Assembly (NCBI RefSeq): GCF_002777965.1
Contig: NZ_NGVR01000011.1
Span: 33,284-97,283 of the forward strand
DNA: 64,000 nt
Direction: 5' to 3'
DNA from: Proteus columbae
GTDB lineage: Bacteria; Pseudomonadota; Gammaproteobacteria; Enterobacterales; Enterobacteriaceae
Shown: piece by piece, positions 46,293 to 57,009 of the stretch
Numbering within the stretch: the first letter of the stretch is position 1
How the letters are laid out: each line of letters opens with the position of its first letter
The notes under the pieces: model-generated
Databases searched by the model: none
Seen by the model: the letters and a program-made list of their open reading frames with translations, nothing else
What the model was told of the DNA's origin: nothing
Translations under genes and position numbers: made by a program

Positions 46293-47737
46293 TTTGCCTC
46301 CTTTGCAAGCGCATCAAAGACATCTTTTCCTAATGAACATTCAGGGCATAAGAAGCTATCAGGAACTTCGCTCCATGGTGTATTAGGTTGAACGTTTTGC
46401 ACGGGTTCACCTATTGCGGGATCGTAAATCCATTGGCACACACTGCATTGCATACAAGGACCTAAATCGACAGCTTCAACATTTGTGGCAACTTCAGATT
46501 GTGATGAGGTTGTACAACAAGATTGAGTTGCAGGAAGTGGCGCTAACGCCCATTGACGAGCAATTTCACGACCATATTCACGACAAATTTCTTGTGCTTG
46601 CATATCTGGGCGCCATTTGGTTTTTAGTGCCAGTGCAGTTTCAAATCCAGCGTCCATCAAGCGAGTTTGAATGCGATCAACGGCGCCACCATTCCAACCA
46701 TAACTGCCAAAAGCAGCCGCTTTTTTATTACGAAAACGTAAGCCAGTCATCTCTTCAAGCATCGCGGCGATTTTTGGCATCATCACATTATTCATCGTGG
46801 ATGAACCAACAAGCACGCCTTTAGAACGAAACGCACTGGTAATAATGTCATTTTTATCACTTTTGGCGACGTTATAGCTTTTTACAAACACATTAGGATC
46901 AATTTCATTGATGCCTTGTGCAATGGCATCTGCCATCATTCGTGTATTGTTTGACATCGTGTCATAGAAAATCGTGATGCGATCTTCTTGATAGTCTGCT
47001 GCCCATTTTAGATATAATTCAACGATTTGTGTTGGATTGTCCCGCCATACCACACCGTGGGAAGTAGCAATCATATCGACAGGTAAATTGAAGCCTAAAA
47101 TTTCATTAATTTTCGGTGTTACAAGGCGGCTAAAAGGCGTCAAGATATTGGCGTAATAGCGTTGGCATTGCTCAAATAATTCTGTTTGGTCAACTTCATC
47201 GTTAAATAAACGTTCATCACAATAGTGCTGACCAAAGGCATCATTACTAAATAAAATCGCATCACCCGTTAAATAGGTCATCATGCTGTCAGGCCAATGT
47301 AACATTGGTGTTTCAACAAAAATCAGTTGTTTGCCATTGCCAATATCTAAGCTATCGCCTGTTTTAACGATATTAAAATTCCATTCAGGGTGATGGTGAT
47401 GACCATTGATTGAGTCAATCGCGTTTGCTGTGCAGTAAATTGGGGTATTAGGAATAAAAGACATCAGCTCAGTGAGTGCGCCAGCGTGATCTTCTTCTGC
47501 ATGATTAATAATAATATAATCAATTTCTTCCAGATTAATTAGTGTGCGTAAATTTTGCACAAATTCACGGCTAAATTTATGATCAACCGTATCAATAAGC
47601 ACATTCTTTTCTTCACGTATTAGGTAACTGTTGTAGCTACTGCCTAATAATGTTTTGTATTCAGTGCCATGAAAATCACGAACTTCCCAGTCACGTTGTC
47701 CAACCCAATTAACATTATTTTTAACATGAATAGCCAT
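46289..47737 (-). CDS. norV: Anaerobic nitric oxide reductase flavorubredoxin
   Basis: NorV reduces nitric oxide to nitrous oxide without oxygen. The protein has a metallo-beta-lactamase-like di-iron domain ([14 protein letters not shown] near residues 79-92), a flavodoxin domain ([19 protein letters not shown]) and a C-terminal rubredoxin with two Cys-x2-Cys pairs ([10 protein letters not shown] and CPECSLG). I start at MAIHVKNN (47737) because it aligns with E. coli NorV and has AAGGA upstream; the longest frame adds 21 codons that overlap the sigma-54 promoter. Divergent from norR, with three NorR sites between. Confidence 0.95.
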   Translation of the reverse strand: MAIHVKNNVNWVGQRDWEVRDFHGTEYKTLLGSSYNSYLIREEKNVLIDTVDHKFSREFVQNLRTLINLEEIDYIIINHAEEDHAGALTELMSFIPNTPIYCTANAIDSINGHHHHPEWNFNIVKTGDSLDIGNGKQLIFVETPMLHWPDSMMTYLTGDAILFSNDAFGQHYCDERLFNDEVDQTELFEQCQRYYANILTPFSRLVTPKINEILGFNLPVDMIATSHGVVWRDNPTQIVELYLKWAADYQEDRITIFYDTMSNNTRMMADAIAQGINEIDPNVFVKSYNVAKSDKNDIITSAFRSKGVLVGSSTMNNVMMPKIAAMLEEMTGLRFRNKKAAAFGSYGWNGGAVDRIQTRLMDAGFETALALKTKWRPDMQAQEICREYGREIARQWALAPLPATQSCCTTSSQSEVATNVEAVDLGPCMQCSVCQWIYDPAIGEPVQNVQPNTPWSEVPDSFLCPECSLGKDVFDALAKEAK

Positions 47738-47789
47738 TTTGTATTGTTCCTTCTCATTAATCTTTTCATAGGGATATGTATTGATATAA

Positions 47790-47804
47790 TCAAGAAGCAT
47801 GCCA
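47790..47804 (-). promoter_or_regulatory. Probable sigma-54 promoter of norVW
   Basis: On the minus strand TGGCATGCTTCTTGA has the GG element and, 10 bases on, GA in place of the usual GC of the -12 box. Placement between the NorR sites and norV and the known sigma-54 control of E. coli norV support it despite the -12 mismatch. Confidence 0.6.
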
Positions 47805-47859
47805 GTTTTTATCTTATTGTTTTTTTAATGATTTTTGTTTTTGTGGCGATTTAAATATT

Positions 47860-47914
47860 GTCAATATGACTATCTTTATCATGTCAAAATGACCATAATA
47901 ATAGTCATAATGAC
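47860..47914. promoter_or_regulatory. Three NorR enhancer sites
   Basis: GTCAATATGAC (47860-47870), GTCAAAATGAC (47883-47893) and GTCATAATGAC (47904-47914) each fit GT-N7-AC with the GTCA/TGAC core. E. coli also needs three such sites for NorR activation of norVW. Confidence 0.88.
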
Positions 47915-47928
47915 TATGAGGTGTTTTT

Positions 47929-49446
47929 ATGGGCTTTTCCGTTGATGTGCTGGCTAAAATTGCCATTGAATTACAAAAAGATGTAGGTCATCAAGATAGG
48001 TTCCAGCGGCTGGTGACTACGCTTCGGCAAGTACTCAGTTGCGATGCAGCAGCGTTGCTTCGTTATGAGCCTCATCAGTTTATTCCATTAGCCATTGATG
48101 GTCTTGTGCCTGATGTATTAGGGCGGCGTTTTTTACTTGAAGGGCATCCTCGTCTTGAAACGATAGCGCGAGCAGGCGATGTGGTTCGTTTTCCTGCGGA
48201 CAGCGATTTACCCGATCCTTATGATGGGCTTATTCCAGATAGAGAACATTTAAAAGTCCATGCCTGTGTGGGATTGCCATTATTTGCGGGACAAGACTTA
48301 ATTGGTACGTTAACGCTTGATGGAATGGATCCTCATCAGTTTGATACCTTCAGTGATGAAGAATTACGTTTAATTGCGGCATTAACCTCTGGTGCATTAA
48401 ATAATGCGTTATTGATTGAGCAACTCGAAAATCAAAATATGTTATTTACGCCAACTAATACATTTAAGCCCACAGTAAAAACAGAAATTATTGGTTTATC
48501 GCCTTCAATGATGCAACTGAAAAAAGAGATAGAAATTGTTGCACCCGCAGATATGAATATTTTAGTGAGTGGCGAAACAGGAACTGGTAAAGAGCTGGTG
48601 GTAAAAGCCATTCATGAAATGTCTAATCGTGCAGATAATCCGTTAGTCTATTTAAATTGCGCCGCACTTCCTGAGAGCGTGGCAGAAAGCGAATTATTTG
48701 GGCATGTGAAAGGCGCTTTTACCGGCGCAATTAGCCATCGTAGTGGTAAATTTGAAATGGCAGATAACGGAACGTTATTTCTTGATGAAATAGGGGAGTT
48801 ATCATTATCACTCCAAGCTAAACTACTGCGTGTCTTACAATATGGCGATATTCAACGAATTGGTGATGATCGTAATTTACGCGTTAATGTACGTGTATTA
48901 GCAGCAACAAATCGTGATTTATGGGAAGAAGTATTGGCGGGAAATTTCCGTGCCGATCTTTTTCATCGGCTAAGTATTTTTCCTTTGCATGTTCCACCAT
49001 TACGAGAAAGAGACGAAGATATTTTGCTATTAGTGGGCTATTTTTGTGAGCAATATCGTCAACGTTTTAATCTTACTCAAGTGATTATTAGTCCTGAATT
49101 ACGTCTTTATTTATTGCACTATTCTTGGCCGGGTAATGTGCGTGAATTAGAACATACGATTCACCGAGCAATTGTTTTAGCAAGAGCTGGAAATAAAACC
49201 GATAGTCTTATTTTACAAGTCAGCCATTTTGCTTTGGGGGCTGAAAATCCAACTCACTCTGGTTCTCAATCGTTACCTTCTGAAGAAAAAAATCTAAAAG
49301 AAGCTACGGATGAATTTCAGCGAGACTTAATTAAACAAGCATTGCTACGTAATAACCAAAATTGGGCGGCAACCGCGCGAAAATTATCACTTGATCCGGC
49401 TAACCTACGTCGTTTAACAAAACGCTTAGGATTAAAATCATCATAA
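47929..49446 (+). CDS. norR: Nitric oxide-sensing sigma-54 activator
   Basis: NorR activates norVW when nitric oxide binds the iron in its GAF domain. The 505-residue protein has the GAF domain at 1-165 with all the iron-site residues known from E. coli at the same numbers (Arg75, Asp96, Asp99, Cys113, Asp131). The AAA+ domain follows with Walker A GETGTGKE (215-222) and the sigma-54 contact loop GAFTGA (262-267), and a Fis-type helix-turn-helix closes the protein ([24 protein letters not shown]). It is divergent from norV. Confidence 0.95.
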   Translation: MGFSVDVLAKIAIELQKDVGHQDRFQRLVTTLRQVLSCDAAALLRYEPHQFIPLAIDGLVPDVLGRRFLLEGHPRLETIARAGDVVRFPADSDLPDPYDGLIPDREHLKVHACVGLPLFAGQDLIGTLTLDGMDPHQFDTFSDEELRLIAALTSGALNNALLIEQLENQNMLFTPTNTFKPTVKTEIIGLSPSMMQLKKEIEIVAPADMNILVSGETGTGKELVVKAIHEMSNRADNPLVYLNCAALPESVAESELFGHVKGAFTGAISHRSGKFEMADNGTLFLDEIGELSLSLQAKLLRVLQYGDIQRIGDDRNLRVNVRVLAATNRDLWEEVLAGNFRADLFHRLSIFPLHVPPLRERDEDILLLVGYFCEQYRQRFNLTQVIISPELRLYLLHYSWPGNVRELEHTIHRAIVLARAGNKTDSLILQVSHFALGAENPTHSGSQSLPSEEKNLKEATDEFQRDLIKQALLRNNQNWAATARKLSLDPANLRRLTKRLGLKSS

Positions 49447-49474
49447 TTTTAAAAAGAAATATCCTAAATAAAAA

Positions 49475-49507
49475 AAGGTAATTTGGGTGCGTGGTCCAAA
49501 TTACCTT
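49475..49507. terminator. Terminator between norR and the TorD-family gene
   Basis: AAGGTAATTTGG and CCAAATTACCTT form a perfect 12-bp inverted repeat with A and T flanks, serving both convergent transcripts. Confidence 0.75.
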
Positions 49508-49545
49508 AAATAATTATGTTAGGATGATAAGTTGTTAATAAATTT

Positions 49546-50115
49546 CTATTTTCTGAATGCGTTCACCGTGATGGTTACCAGTTCTGTTAACGTGCTATAA
49601 AATTGGCTATACCCACTCATTTTTAATTTATTTAAATAGTGAGGTAGCCATGTGGTCAAATGAAGGGATAATAATTCATTAACCGCATCTTCTCTTTTTT
49701 CTGATGCCAATACCGCTGCTTGAAATAACATCAAACCGATATGATCAACAGGCTCTGGAAAAGGCGAGTTTACTTTTAAACGTTCCCGTTTTAAAAATTC
49801 GCTCAGTGCAAGGGTAGAATCCCCTTGTAATAAACCTTCCGGATCTAAATAGACCGAACCCCAAGGGGGGGCAGGCAACGCATTAGGGCCAACAAAAAGA
49901 TTTTGCCATTGGGTTTTTAATTGCTCTGTATCGATAGAAACGGAATCAATTAAACGTTCACACAGACGGCTTTCAATTTTACAAGGCCACTGCGCTGCAA
50001 AATCCCCAGTTTTAAAAAAGTTGAGTGCAGTTTTATTGGTGTCATCATCAGGTGGGAATAAATAACAAATTCCCAATAAATTAAATGCAGCCGCATAATA
50101 AGAGAGTCTGCTCAT
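49546..50115 (-). CDS. dmsD: TorD/DmsD-family molybdoenzyme chaperone
   Basis: TorD/DmsD proteins bind the twin-arginine signal of molybdoenzymes and hold them back until the cofactor is inserted. The 189-residue all-helical protein has the family motif around WQNLFVGPNALPAPPWGSVYLD (Pro-Pro-Trp-x-Ser-Val-Tyr). The ATG at 50115 has AAGGAAG upstream and is preferred to a TTG eight codons earlier. It is the last gene of the dmsABC operon, and its client is presumably the DmsA encoded there. Confidence 0.82.
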   Translation of the reverse strand: MSRLSYYAAAFNLLGICYLFPPDDDTNKTALNFFKTGDFAAQWPCKIESRLCERLIDSVSIDTEQLKTQWQNLFVGPNALPAPPWGSVYLDPEGLLQGDSTLALSEFLKRERLKVNSPFPEPVDHIGLMLFQAAVLASEKREDAVNELLSLHLTTWLPHYLNKLKMSGYSQFYSTLTELVTITVNAFRK

Positions 50116-50193
50116 AATTTTTGATACTTCCTTAAACAAACCCCAATCAATGAGGTTTGTTTTTTATTATTTAAACGACATGCTCAATTACAA

Positions 50194-51093
50194 CTAGTGA
50201 ATTGAGTAGAAAACATAGCGCAACATAAAGTCAGCGATAATTGCGATAACACAGCCAAGTGCAAAAATAGACTCAGTGGATTTACCTTGATTTTTAGGGG
50301 CTAGGAATTTCACTAAACTATAACCACAAGCCAATACTGCAAAGGTTGCTAAGATCCAGCATGTAGTGCGCAATGAACCAATGGAGTAATAGACTTGAAT
50401 AGGTGATAACGGGAATGTCACCGATTTTTGGCTATATAGCGTACTCGTTAAATATTGCTCATAAAAAGGTTGATACAGTAATCGACCGATTAAGCTAAAT
50501 GCCATTATTCCCCATAACTGCCATTTCCAGCGCATTGGGAAAGAGGCTTGAGGTATTTCAATACCTAACTTACTTCCTACGCGTTGTAATACTTTGAGCA
50601 GCAAAAAGAAAATAGCGGCACCAAGCGTTAACATTGCCCCGAAGAACATCACGTAAGTGTTTGGATCCATCCATGTCAAAATGGAGGTATGGCGATAAAT
50701 TGATGCCATGCAGTAAATATCAAATAGCCCAATCAGAATACTGGTACTTAATAACAGCATTGAGAGTTTACGAGTGCGCCAGAGCCATAAGAAGGTTAAG
50801 CCTAGACAACCGACAAAAATAGCAGTGACGGCAACTTCACGACTTAGCCAAGCAGAAAAAACATTTCTAATCGCATTAGGGGCATTTAATGGCACGCCTA
50901 AGTGAGTGATTGAGGCAATAGAGCCTATACCTGCTAATCCACAAATAACAAATAAGGCCAATAGCATAAAGCGATAATAGCTTTCTGCATTGAGATAATG
51001 AGAAAGGCGACGAGCAAAAAGCCCTGTTGTTAGTGCAAGACCAATGGTCGCATTCATCATAAATGTGAAGATTAATAATGACCATTCATTCAT
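50194..51093 (-). CDS. dmsC: DMSO reductase membrane anchor subunit
   Basis: DmsC anchors the reductase and takes electrons from menaquinol. The 299-residue protein has eight hydrophobic helices and the DmsC-type N-terminus (EWSLLIFTFMMNATIGLALTTGL) with LSREVAVTAIFVGCLG in the middle. It overlaps dmsB by 4 bases. Intact. Confidence 0.88.
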   Translation of the reverse strand: MNEWSLLIFTFMMNATIGLALTTGLFARRLSHYLNAESYYRFMLLALFVICGLAGIGSIASITHLGVPLNAPNAIRNVFSAWLSREVAVTAIFVGCLGLTFLWLWRTRKLSMLLLSTSILIGLFDIYCMASIYRHTSILTWMDPNTYVMFFGAMLTLGAAIFFLLLKVLQRVGSKLGIEIPQASFPMRWKWQLWGIMAFSLIGRLLYQPFYEQYLTSTLYSQKSVTFPLSPIQVYYSIGSLRTTCWILATFAVLACGYSLVKFLAPKNQGKSTESIFALGCVIAIIADFMLRYVFYSIH

Positions 51094-51731
51094 TTTCTTT
51101 CTCCCTTATTATTGATCCCGTCATTATTGGCACCCTGATGTGGGTTAATAACAAGGTTTGGATGCGTTATTTCAGGGGAAGGTAAACCCGTGACATAATC
51201 TAAATCGCCATAGCGTTCACGTAGTTCATCAATAGGGCCAAATTGGATTGCACCTAGCGGACAAGTGGCGACACAAACTGGTTGCTCACCTTTTTGCTGT
51301 AAATCGATACAAAAGTCGCATTTTGACATCTGTTTAGTGTCTGGGTTCATCTGTGGCGCGCCATAAGGGCAAGACCACGCACAAGCACCACAACCGACGC
51401 ATTTGTCTGTATCTACCATGACAATGCCATCACCTTCACGCTTATGCATTGCTGTTGTTGGGCAGTTTTTAACACAAATAGGATCGTCACAATGGTTACA
51501 AGAAATAGATAACGTGTAAGCAAAGACATTATTGATCAGCGCACCTTGAGGATTACGGTTATAACCACCGCCCGTGATTTCATAGACACGGCGAAATTTG
51601 CGTCCGACATCAAGGTTGTTTTTATCTTTACAAGCAACCTGACACGCCTTACAACCTGAACAGCGAGCGCTGTCGATATAAAACCCTAACTGTTTATTGC
51701 TCACAGCGGGATAAACGATAAATTTACTCAT
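51090..51731 (-). CDS. dmsB: DMSO reductase iron-sulfur subunit
   Basis: DmsB carries four 4Fe-4S clusters between the membrane subunit and the catalytic subunit. The four cysteine sets are visible: [41 protein letters not shown] and CDFCIDL ... CVATCP. The true start is the ATG at 51731, overlapping the dmsA stop (ATGA); the longer frame has 29 extra codons inside dmsA. The protein is 213 residues, a normal length. Confidence 0.92.
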   Translation of the reverse strand: MSKFIVYPAVSNKQLGFYIDSARCSGCKACQVACKDKNNLDVGRKFRRVYEITGGGYNRNPQGALINNVFAYTLSISCNHCDDPICVKNCPTTAMHKREGDGIVMVDTDKCVGCGACAWSCPYGAPQMNPDTKQMSKCDFCIDLQQKGEQPVCVATCPLGAIQFGPIDELRERYGDLDYVTGLPSPEITHPNLVINPHQGANNDGINNKGERK

Positions 51732-54148
51732 GCTTTTGCTACCTCGACCAATAATGTTTGGTGAGCATTGCCGTGTGCCATTGCGGTGCTTCGGGATGAT
51801 GTTAATACGTTGGCACATCCACCTTGATCTATGCCTTTTGCATCAGGTTGCCACCAAGCACCTGCTTGCAAGGCGACGACACCAGGCATAATTCGTTGTG
51901 TTAATTTGACGGGAACCATCGTTACCCCGCGATCGTTATACACTTTGACTTTCTCGCCCTCTTTGATGTTTCTATCTTGGGCATCTAAGGGATTTAACCA
52001 GAGTTCTTGGCGTTGTACTTCTTGCAACCAAGGGTTGGCAAATTGCGTTGAGTTTGCGCGGTTACGCCCTTTCCAAGTGATAAGTTGTAACGGGAATTTA
52101 TCCGTTAACGTATCTTCAGGGCCCTCAATGGCGGGTACATAATGAGAGAGTGCAGGAATATCGACATTATTCATGTCATATAAACGCTTAGAGAAGATCT
52201 CAATTTTGCCTGATGGTGTTGGGAATGGATTATTCTCGATATCTTGGATATTTTTCTCAAACGCCACATTTTGAGTGTGAGGACGATGTTTTAATAGATG
52301 ACGACGTTTAACCAATAACTCTTTAAAGGTTGGAATACCGTCTTCAGGACGTTTAACACTTGCGTCATCAACTAAATATTCAATCCAATCACGGTCAGTC
52401 TCTTTACCTTCGCTAAATTGTTCGCCTACACCTAATTTATCGGCAACTTCACGTAACCAATCGTAGTCAGTACGACGCTCAAATTCAGGTTCAATCACCT
52501 TTTCAGAAAGAATAATGTAGTCGCCATAACTCCATGTACCACCGATGTTCCAACGTTCTAAGAAGCTGGTTTCTGGCAGTAAAATATCGGCATATTTTGC
52601 ACTTGGTGTCAGATAGAGATCACTACAAACGATAAATTCTACTTTCGATTCATCTTCAAGTACTTTCGCAGCATGAAGAATATCGGTGTTTTGGTTTGTC
52701 ATGTAGTTACCCGCCATTGAGAAAATCATCTTGATTTCAGTATCAAGTTTCTCTGCATTCAGTAACCCATTTTGTGGTGTGACTAAATTTTTATCTTCAC
52801 ACGCTTGTACCCAGTTGGTGATATTGATTTTCGCTTTTACTGGATTGGTTAATAGGCTTGGCCCTGCGATGGTTTTACGCAATTCAGAGTTTAATGCCAT
52901 TCCATAACCCGCGGCCCAACCACCACGCACTCCCACATTTCCCGTGATAGTGGCAAGTAATGTTGCACCACGCGCCGTCCGTTCACCACAAATATGGCGC
53001 TGAGGTCCCCAGCCTTGCATTAAAGCAGCAGGTTTTGTCGATGCGTATTCACGAGCTAATTGTTTAATAGTATCAGCCGGCACTTTGGTAATAGTTTCTG
53101 CCCATTCAGGGGTTTTCTTAATGCCATCTTTTTTACCCATTAAATAGGCAACTAAAGACTCATTTTCAGCCACACCTTCGGGCATTTGGTGTTCATCAAA
53201 GCCAACTGTGTATTTATCAATAAAGGCTTGGTCATGCAGGTTTTCACTGACGATGACATACATCATTGCATCCATCATCGCGTTATCTGTTGTTGGCAGT
53301 AAAGGTATCCATTGATCAGCTAAAGAAGAAGCGGTATCAGAATAACGAGGGTCAACGACAATAAATTTAGTGCCATTTTTCTTCATTTTTTGGAAAAAAT
53401 GGTTTGAATGACCAAAAATAGTTTCATTAGGGTTATGACCCCATAAAATTACAAGAGGGGTATTTTCTAATGTGTCGAGTGTACTGCCACTGGCTGCGGT
53501 GCCGTAAGTATAAGGTGTGACCGCAAGAGTATTACCGTTACTGACAGAGTGATAGTTTTCCAGAAAACCACCAGTGATATTAAACAGGCGACGTAACATA
53601 TTCGCACCTGAGAAAATACCACCAGTGACGCCCGTACTTAAGCTTACAAAGCGAGACGCTGGGCCATATTGCTGGTTAATGCGCTGCATATTTTGCGCAA
53701 TAAGTGTGGTGGCTTCTTCCCAAGTAATGCGTTCAAATTTGCCTTCGCCACGTTTTCCAACGCGTTTCATTGGGTATTTTAAACGGTCTGGGTGATAGAC
53801 AAATTTACGATAACCACGGCCTCGTACACAGGCACGCATAATAGGCATATCTTCATCTAAATCAGCATCTGGGCGTGTGCTAATACGGGTGACTTTGCCA
53901 TCTTTTACATGAGCACGAATGTCACATTTACCACCACAGTCAAAGCTACTACAGGTTGAAACAACGCGCTCACCATCTTCGGTTGTTATTGATTTTACTG
54001 GGATAGCGTTACCTGTTGTCGCAGCAAAAGCGTTTGATGCGAGAAAAGGAAGGGTGATTAATGCTGAGCTCGCTTGAATAAAGTGACGGCGGCTAACATC
54101 GTTGAGAATGCTCTTTGTATCACTATCGTGATCGGACTGATTGCTCAT
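51728..54148 (-). CDS. dmsA: DMSO reductase family molybdopterin catalytic subunit
   Basis: This exported molybdoenzyme reduces dimethyl sulfoxide or a related S- or N-oxide as terminal electron acceptor in anaerobic respiration. A twin-arginine signal SRRHFIQ near residue 20 is followed by a cleavage region at SNAFAA. The cluster motif is CSSFDCGGKC with a later CVRGRG. Blocks shared with E. coli DmsA/YnfE include YPMKRVGKRGEGKFERI, VVDPRYSDT and QGWGPQRH. The start at 54148 (MSNQSDHD) has AAGGTAG upstream. Divergence from E. coli DmsA is substantial, so substrate range could differ. Confidence 0.87.
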   Translation of the reverse strand: MSNQSDHDSDTKSILNDVSRRHFIQASSALITLPFLASNAFAATTGNAIPVKSITTEDGERVVSTCSSFDCGGKCDIRAHVKDGKVTRISTRPDADLDEDMPIMRACVRGRGYRKFVYHPDRLKYPMKRVGKRGEGKFERITWEEATTLIAQNMQRINQQYGPASRFVSLSTGVTGGIFSGANMLRRLFNITGGFLENYHSVSNGNTLAVTPYTYGTAASGSTLDTLENTPLVILWGHNPNETIFGHSNHFFQKMKKNGTKFIVVDPRYSDTASSLADQWIPLLPTTDNAMMDAMMYVIVSENLHDQAFIDKYTVGFDEHQMPEGVAENESLVAYLMGKKDGIKKTPEWAETITKVPADTIKQLAREYASTKPAALMQGWGPQRHICGERTARGATLLATITGNVGVRGGWAAGYGMALNSELRKTIAGPSLLTNPVKAKINITNWVQACEDKNLVTPQNGLLNAEKLDTEIKMIFSMAGNYMTNQNTDILHAAKVLEDESKVEFIVCSDLYLTPSAKYADILLPETSFLERWNIGGTWSYGDYIILSEKVIEPEFERRTDYDWLREVADKLGVGEQFSEGKETDRDWIEYLVDDASVKRPEDGIPTFKELLVKRRHLLKHRPHTQNVAFEKNIQDIENNPFPTPSGKIEIFSKRLYDMNNVDIPALSHYVPAIEGPEDTLTDKFPLQLITWKGRNRANSTQFANPWLQEVQRQELWLNPLDAQDRNIKEGEKVKVYNDRGVTMVPVKLTQRIMPGVVALQAGAWWQPDAKGIDQGGCANVLTSSRSTAMAHGNAHQTLLVEVAKA

Positions 54149-54594
54149 AATGAACTCTACCTTAAACATAATAGGCGGATCCCGATATACCCGATACTTG
54201 ATATAAAGAATGTGCGTGATTTTTCTAGGCTATGAATAAAGGGAATGTCTGGTATCCGCTGCATTATTATTGAATGCATAGATAATTGCAGAGCGCTCGA
54301 AATCACCTCTGCGAGAGGGATAGTAGTTGATTAATCTTTTGCCAACATTCTAAAACCAGACAATGACATTTGAATTTCAGCCTATTTATGATGGGTGTTA
54401 AAAGTGCGTTTTTTGTTTGTTAATAAGGTTTGTTAAATAGATATCAAGAAGGTTTAAATTTCACATAAGTTACATTCGTTATTTATATGAATATATAGCG
54501 ATTTTGGTTATATAGGTCATTATTTGCCAGTGTGTCGAGCATGGGATAACTGCTATATTAAAAGGACGAAAATAAAAAGAGAGTGACCTAAATT
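54149..54594. other. Divergent dmsA / araC-family control region
   Basis: About 445 bases without a gene. It must carry the dms promoter. An FNR box (TTGAT-N4-ATCAA) was sought and no clean match seen; TTGATAT near 54199 is at best a half site. Confidence 0.4.
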
Positions 54595-55380
54595 GTGAGA
54601 AATGTACCTTTAAAAAGCGTTGATTCACTTGACCGAGATGTTATTGCGCTGGGTACAGACTATTTGCCCAATACATTGTTAGAAACGCATCAACATCGTC
54701 GAGCTCAATTTTTATACCCTGCCACAGGCTTAATTGAAGTGAGTACAGATGATGGTGAATGGGTTATTCCACCGTCTTGTGGTGTATGGATCCCGCCAGA
54801 AACAGGTCATGAAACTCGTATGTTAGATGTAAGTACTCGAAGCTTGTATATCGAGCCTTCCGCAGCACCTCGTCATAGCAAACAGTGCGAAGTTGTCAGT
54901 GTTTCTCCTCTTTTCCGTCAACTATTGCTTGATGCCGTGGATGTGCCTGCTGAATACGATAAAAAAGGGCGAGATGGTCTTTTAATGCAGTTAATCCTAT
55001 GTGAATTAGCGAAAGCAAAACCGTTACCGTTTTTTGCTCCGATCCCACAAGACAGTAAATTAGCTAAATTATGCCGTGATTTTATTCGTAATCCTAAAAT
55101 AGATTCTTTACCCCAACAGTGGGCAGATAGATTACATAAAAGTGAGCGTTCTTTTAGCCGCTTTTTCCGTCAGCAAACAGGAATGTCATTTTCACAATGG
55201 CGACAACAAGTCTGTTTATTGAATTCATTAACACAAATCTTATCAGGACGCGGTATTACCGAAATTGCCTTTGATTTGGGTTATAACAGTGCCGGCTCAT
55301 TCTCGACGATGTTTAAAAAACAGATGGGGCAATCGCCTTCTCATTTTAGTATGGATGCACTGGATATTGATAGATTTTAG
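54595..55380 (+). CDS. AraC-family transcriptional regulator
   Basis: The 261-residue protein has an N-terminal cupin-like ligand domain (residues 10-100; HQHRRAQFLYPATGLIEV and WIPPETGHETRML) and a C-terminal AraC DNA-binding pair of helix-turn-helix motifs (about 155-255; LHKSERSFSRFFRQQTGMSFSQWRQQ and GITEIAFDLGYNSAGSFSTMFKKQMGQSPSHF). It resembles the E. coli NimR (YeaM) subgroup, which controls drug efflux. The start is GTG with only a weak GAGTGA ribosome site. It is divergent from dms and convergent with smvA, and its target is not evident. Confidence 0.82.
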   Translation: MRNVPLKSVDSLDRDVIALGTDYLPNTLLETHQHRRAQFLYPATGLIEVSTDDGEWVIPPSCGVWIPPETGHETRMLDVSTRSLYIEPSAAPRHSKQCEVVSVSPLFRQLLLDAVDVPAEYDKKGRDGLLMQLILCELAKAKPLPFFAPIPQDSKLAKLCRDFIRNPKIDSLPQQWADRLHKSERSFSRFFRQQTGMSFSQWRQQVCLLNSLTQILSGRGITEIAFDLGYNSAGSFSTMFKKQMGQSPSHFSMDALDIDRF

Positions 55381-55407
55381 TTTATAAAGATATTCGTTAG
55401 TCATTAA

Positions 55408-55430
55408 AAACGCGCCATTTCGGCGCGTTT
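55408..55430. terminator. Bidirectional terminator
   Basis: AAACGCGCC and GGCGCGTTT pair around ATTTC with A and T flanks, between the convergent araC-family and smvA genes. Confidence 0.85.
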
Positions 55431-55449
55431 ATTTTGCATAATATCTTTG

Positions 55450-56952
55450 CTAATTTAAGCTGGTTTTCCTCACTGCATTACGTAAACAATAAGGCAAAAA
55501 GAGTAAACTGAGAGCGGTAATAATTGCCGTCGCGATTAGTACAACAAAGAAAGCATTTTCAAAGGCGATATTTGCTTGAGATATCACAAGAGAAGCCACG
55601 TCAATTGGCAGTCTTTCTGCCACAATAAGAGCCTCATCTAAACTGTCATATACCGCATCATCAACGGTTAATGAATTAGGTAACATCAGTTTTAAGGTGT
55701 ATACCGTACTCATCAAACTGCCCATAAATGTCACGCCAATCACACTGCCGAGCTCATAAGCCACATCTTCAATTGATGCTGCCATGCCCGCTTGTCTATC
55801 TGCGACACTCAACATAATTGATGTCGATGCGGTGGTAAAAATAATACCTAAACCAAAGCCAATTAAGAATAAGCTACCAATTAACACCATTGGAGATGTT
55901 GTTTGATAAACGGCAATTAACCACAGATTTCCCACTAAAGTAAGCATAAATCCAGCAATAATTAAGCGAACTTCACCTAAACGTACCAAGAAATAACCTG
56001 CCAATGGAGAAGCAAGTACGGAGCCAATAGGAATGGGTAAAATGACCAGCGCTGCGTTAAGTGGGGTAAAACCCGCAACAAGCTGTAAACGCTGGCTAAG
56101 CAATAATTCAATGCCTACAATGATCACCATAGAAAGTACGGCCATTAAAATACCGATGCTAAAATAGCGGTTTTTAAATAACCTAAAGTCAATCATTGGG
56201 TGAGCTTGCTTACGTTGGCGTAGAGTAAATAGAGTGAGAAAAACGGCTGCAACAATGGTGGCAATCGTAGCTTCATTCCACTGTGTATAAGGTTTCCCTA
56301 TCTCTTTTAAGGCATAAATGGCACTGATCAAACCCACTAAAATGAGTACTGAGCTTAAATAATCAATTTTATGAGTACTATATCCCGAAAACTTAGGGAT
56401 AAGCCAAATAGAAAACGGTAATACAAAAAGAACAATGGGGACGTTAATTAAAAAGACAGAGCCCCACCAAAAATTATTTAATAAAATACCACCAATTAAA
56501 GGCCCTAAAGCAGCACCGCCAGAAGCAACCGCAGACCAAATGCCAATCGCAATAGCTCGCTCTTGTGGATCGCTAAAAACTTGGCGCACTATTGATAGTG
56601 TAGCTGGCATACTCATTGCGGCGCCCACGGCTAAAAAACCTCGAGAAGCAATTAAAGTGGTCGCCGAAGGTGAAAATGCGGCACACAATGAAGCGAGTGC
56701 AAATAGTGGCAATCCACTAATAAATAATGTTTTATGACCAATTCTGTCTGTGAGCATACCTGCTGCAGGTAATAATCCGGCAACAATTAATGGATAAGCA
56801 TTCATTATCCAAAGTTTTTCTGAAGCACTTGCGTTTAAATCATGAGTTAAACGTGGCAATGCGGTATAAAGCACGGTTACATCAACAACAATGAGAAACA
56901 ACATGCTAGATACCAAAAGTAATACTATCCAACGTTTATAATCTTTTATCAT
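55450..56952 (-). CDS. smvA: DHA2-family multidrug efflux pump SmvA
   Basis: SmvA is a 14-helix major-facilitator drug:H+ antiporter that exports cationic biocides and methyl viologen. The 500-residue protein shows the DHA2 motifs LFLIVVDVTVLYTALPRLTHDL in helix 1, GMLTDRIGHKTLF (motif A) and LGPLIGGILL (motif C). It is divergent from a TetR regulator (SmvR), the same pair found in other enterobacteria, where loss of SmvR raises chlorhexidine tolerance. Intact. Confidence 0.88.
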   Translation of the reverse strand: MIKDYKRWIVLLLVSSMLFLIVVDVTVLYTALPRLTHDLNASASEKLWIMNAYPLIVAGLLPAAGMLTDRIGHKTLFISGLPLFALASLCAAFSPSATTLIASRGFLAVGAAMSMPATLSIVRQVFSDPQERAIAIGIWSAVASGGAALGPLIGGILLNNFWWGSVFLINVPIVLFVLPFSIWLIPKFSGYSTHKIDYLSSVLILVGLISAIYALKEIGKPYTQWNEATIATIVAAVFLTLFTLRQRKQAHPMIDFRLFKNRYFSIGILMAVLSMVIIVGIELLLSQRLQLVAGFTPLNAALVILPIPIGSVLASPLAGYFLVRLGEVRLIIAGFMLTLVGNLWLIAVYQTTSPMVLIGSLFLIGFGLGIIFTTASTSIMLSVADRQAGMAASIEDVAYELGSVIGVTFMGSLMSTVYTLKLMLPNSLTVDDAVYDSLDEALIVAERLPIDVASLVISQANIAFENAFFVVLIATAIITALSLLFLPYCLRNAVRKTSLN

Positions 56953-57009
56953 AGAAATCTCAGTTATTTTTATGTGTATTATTTTTACTAGCGGCTACAA
57001 TATAAATCC

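Noticed and set aside
47738-47800. Longer norV start adding 21 codons
   Set aside because: It would overlap the sigma-54 promoter, does not align with E. coli NorV, and the inner ATG has a good ribosome site.
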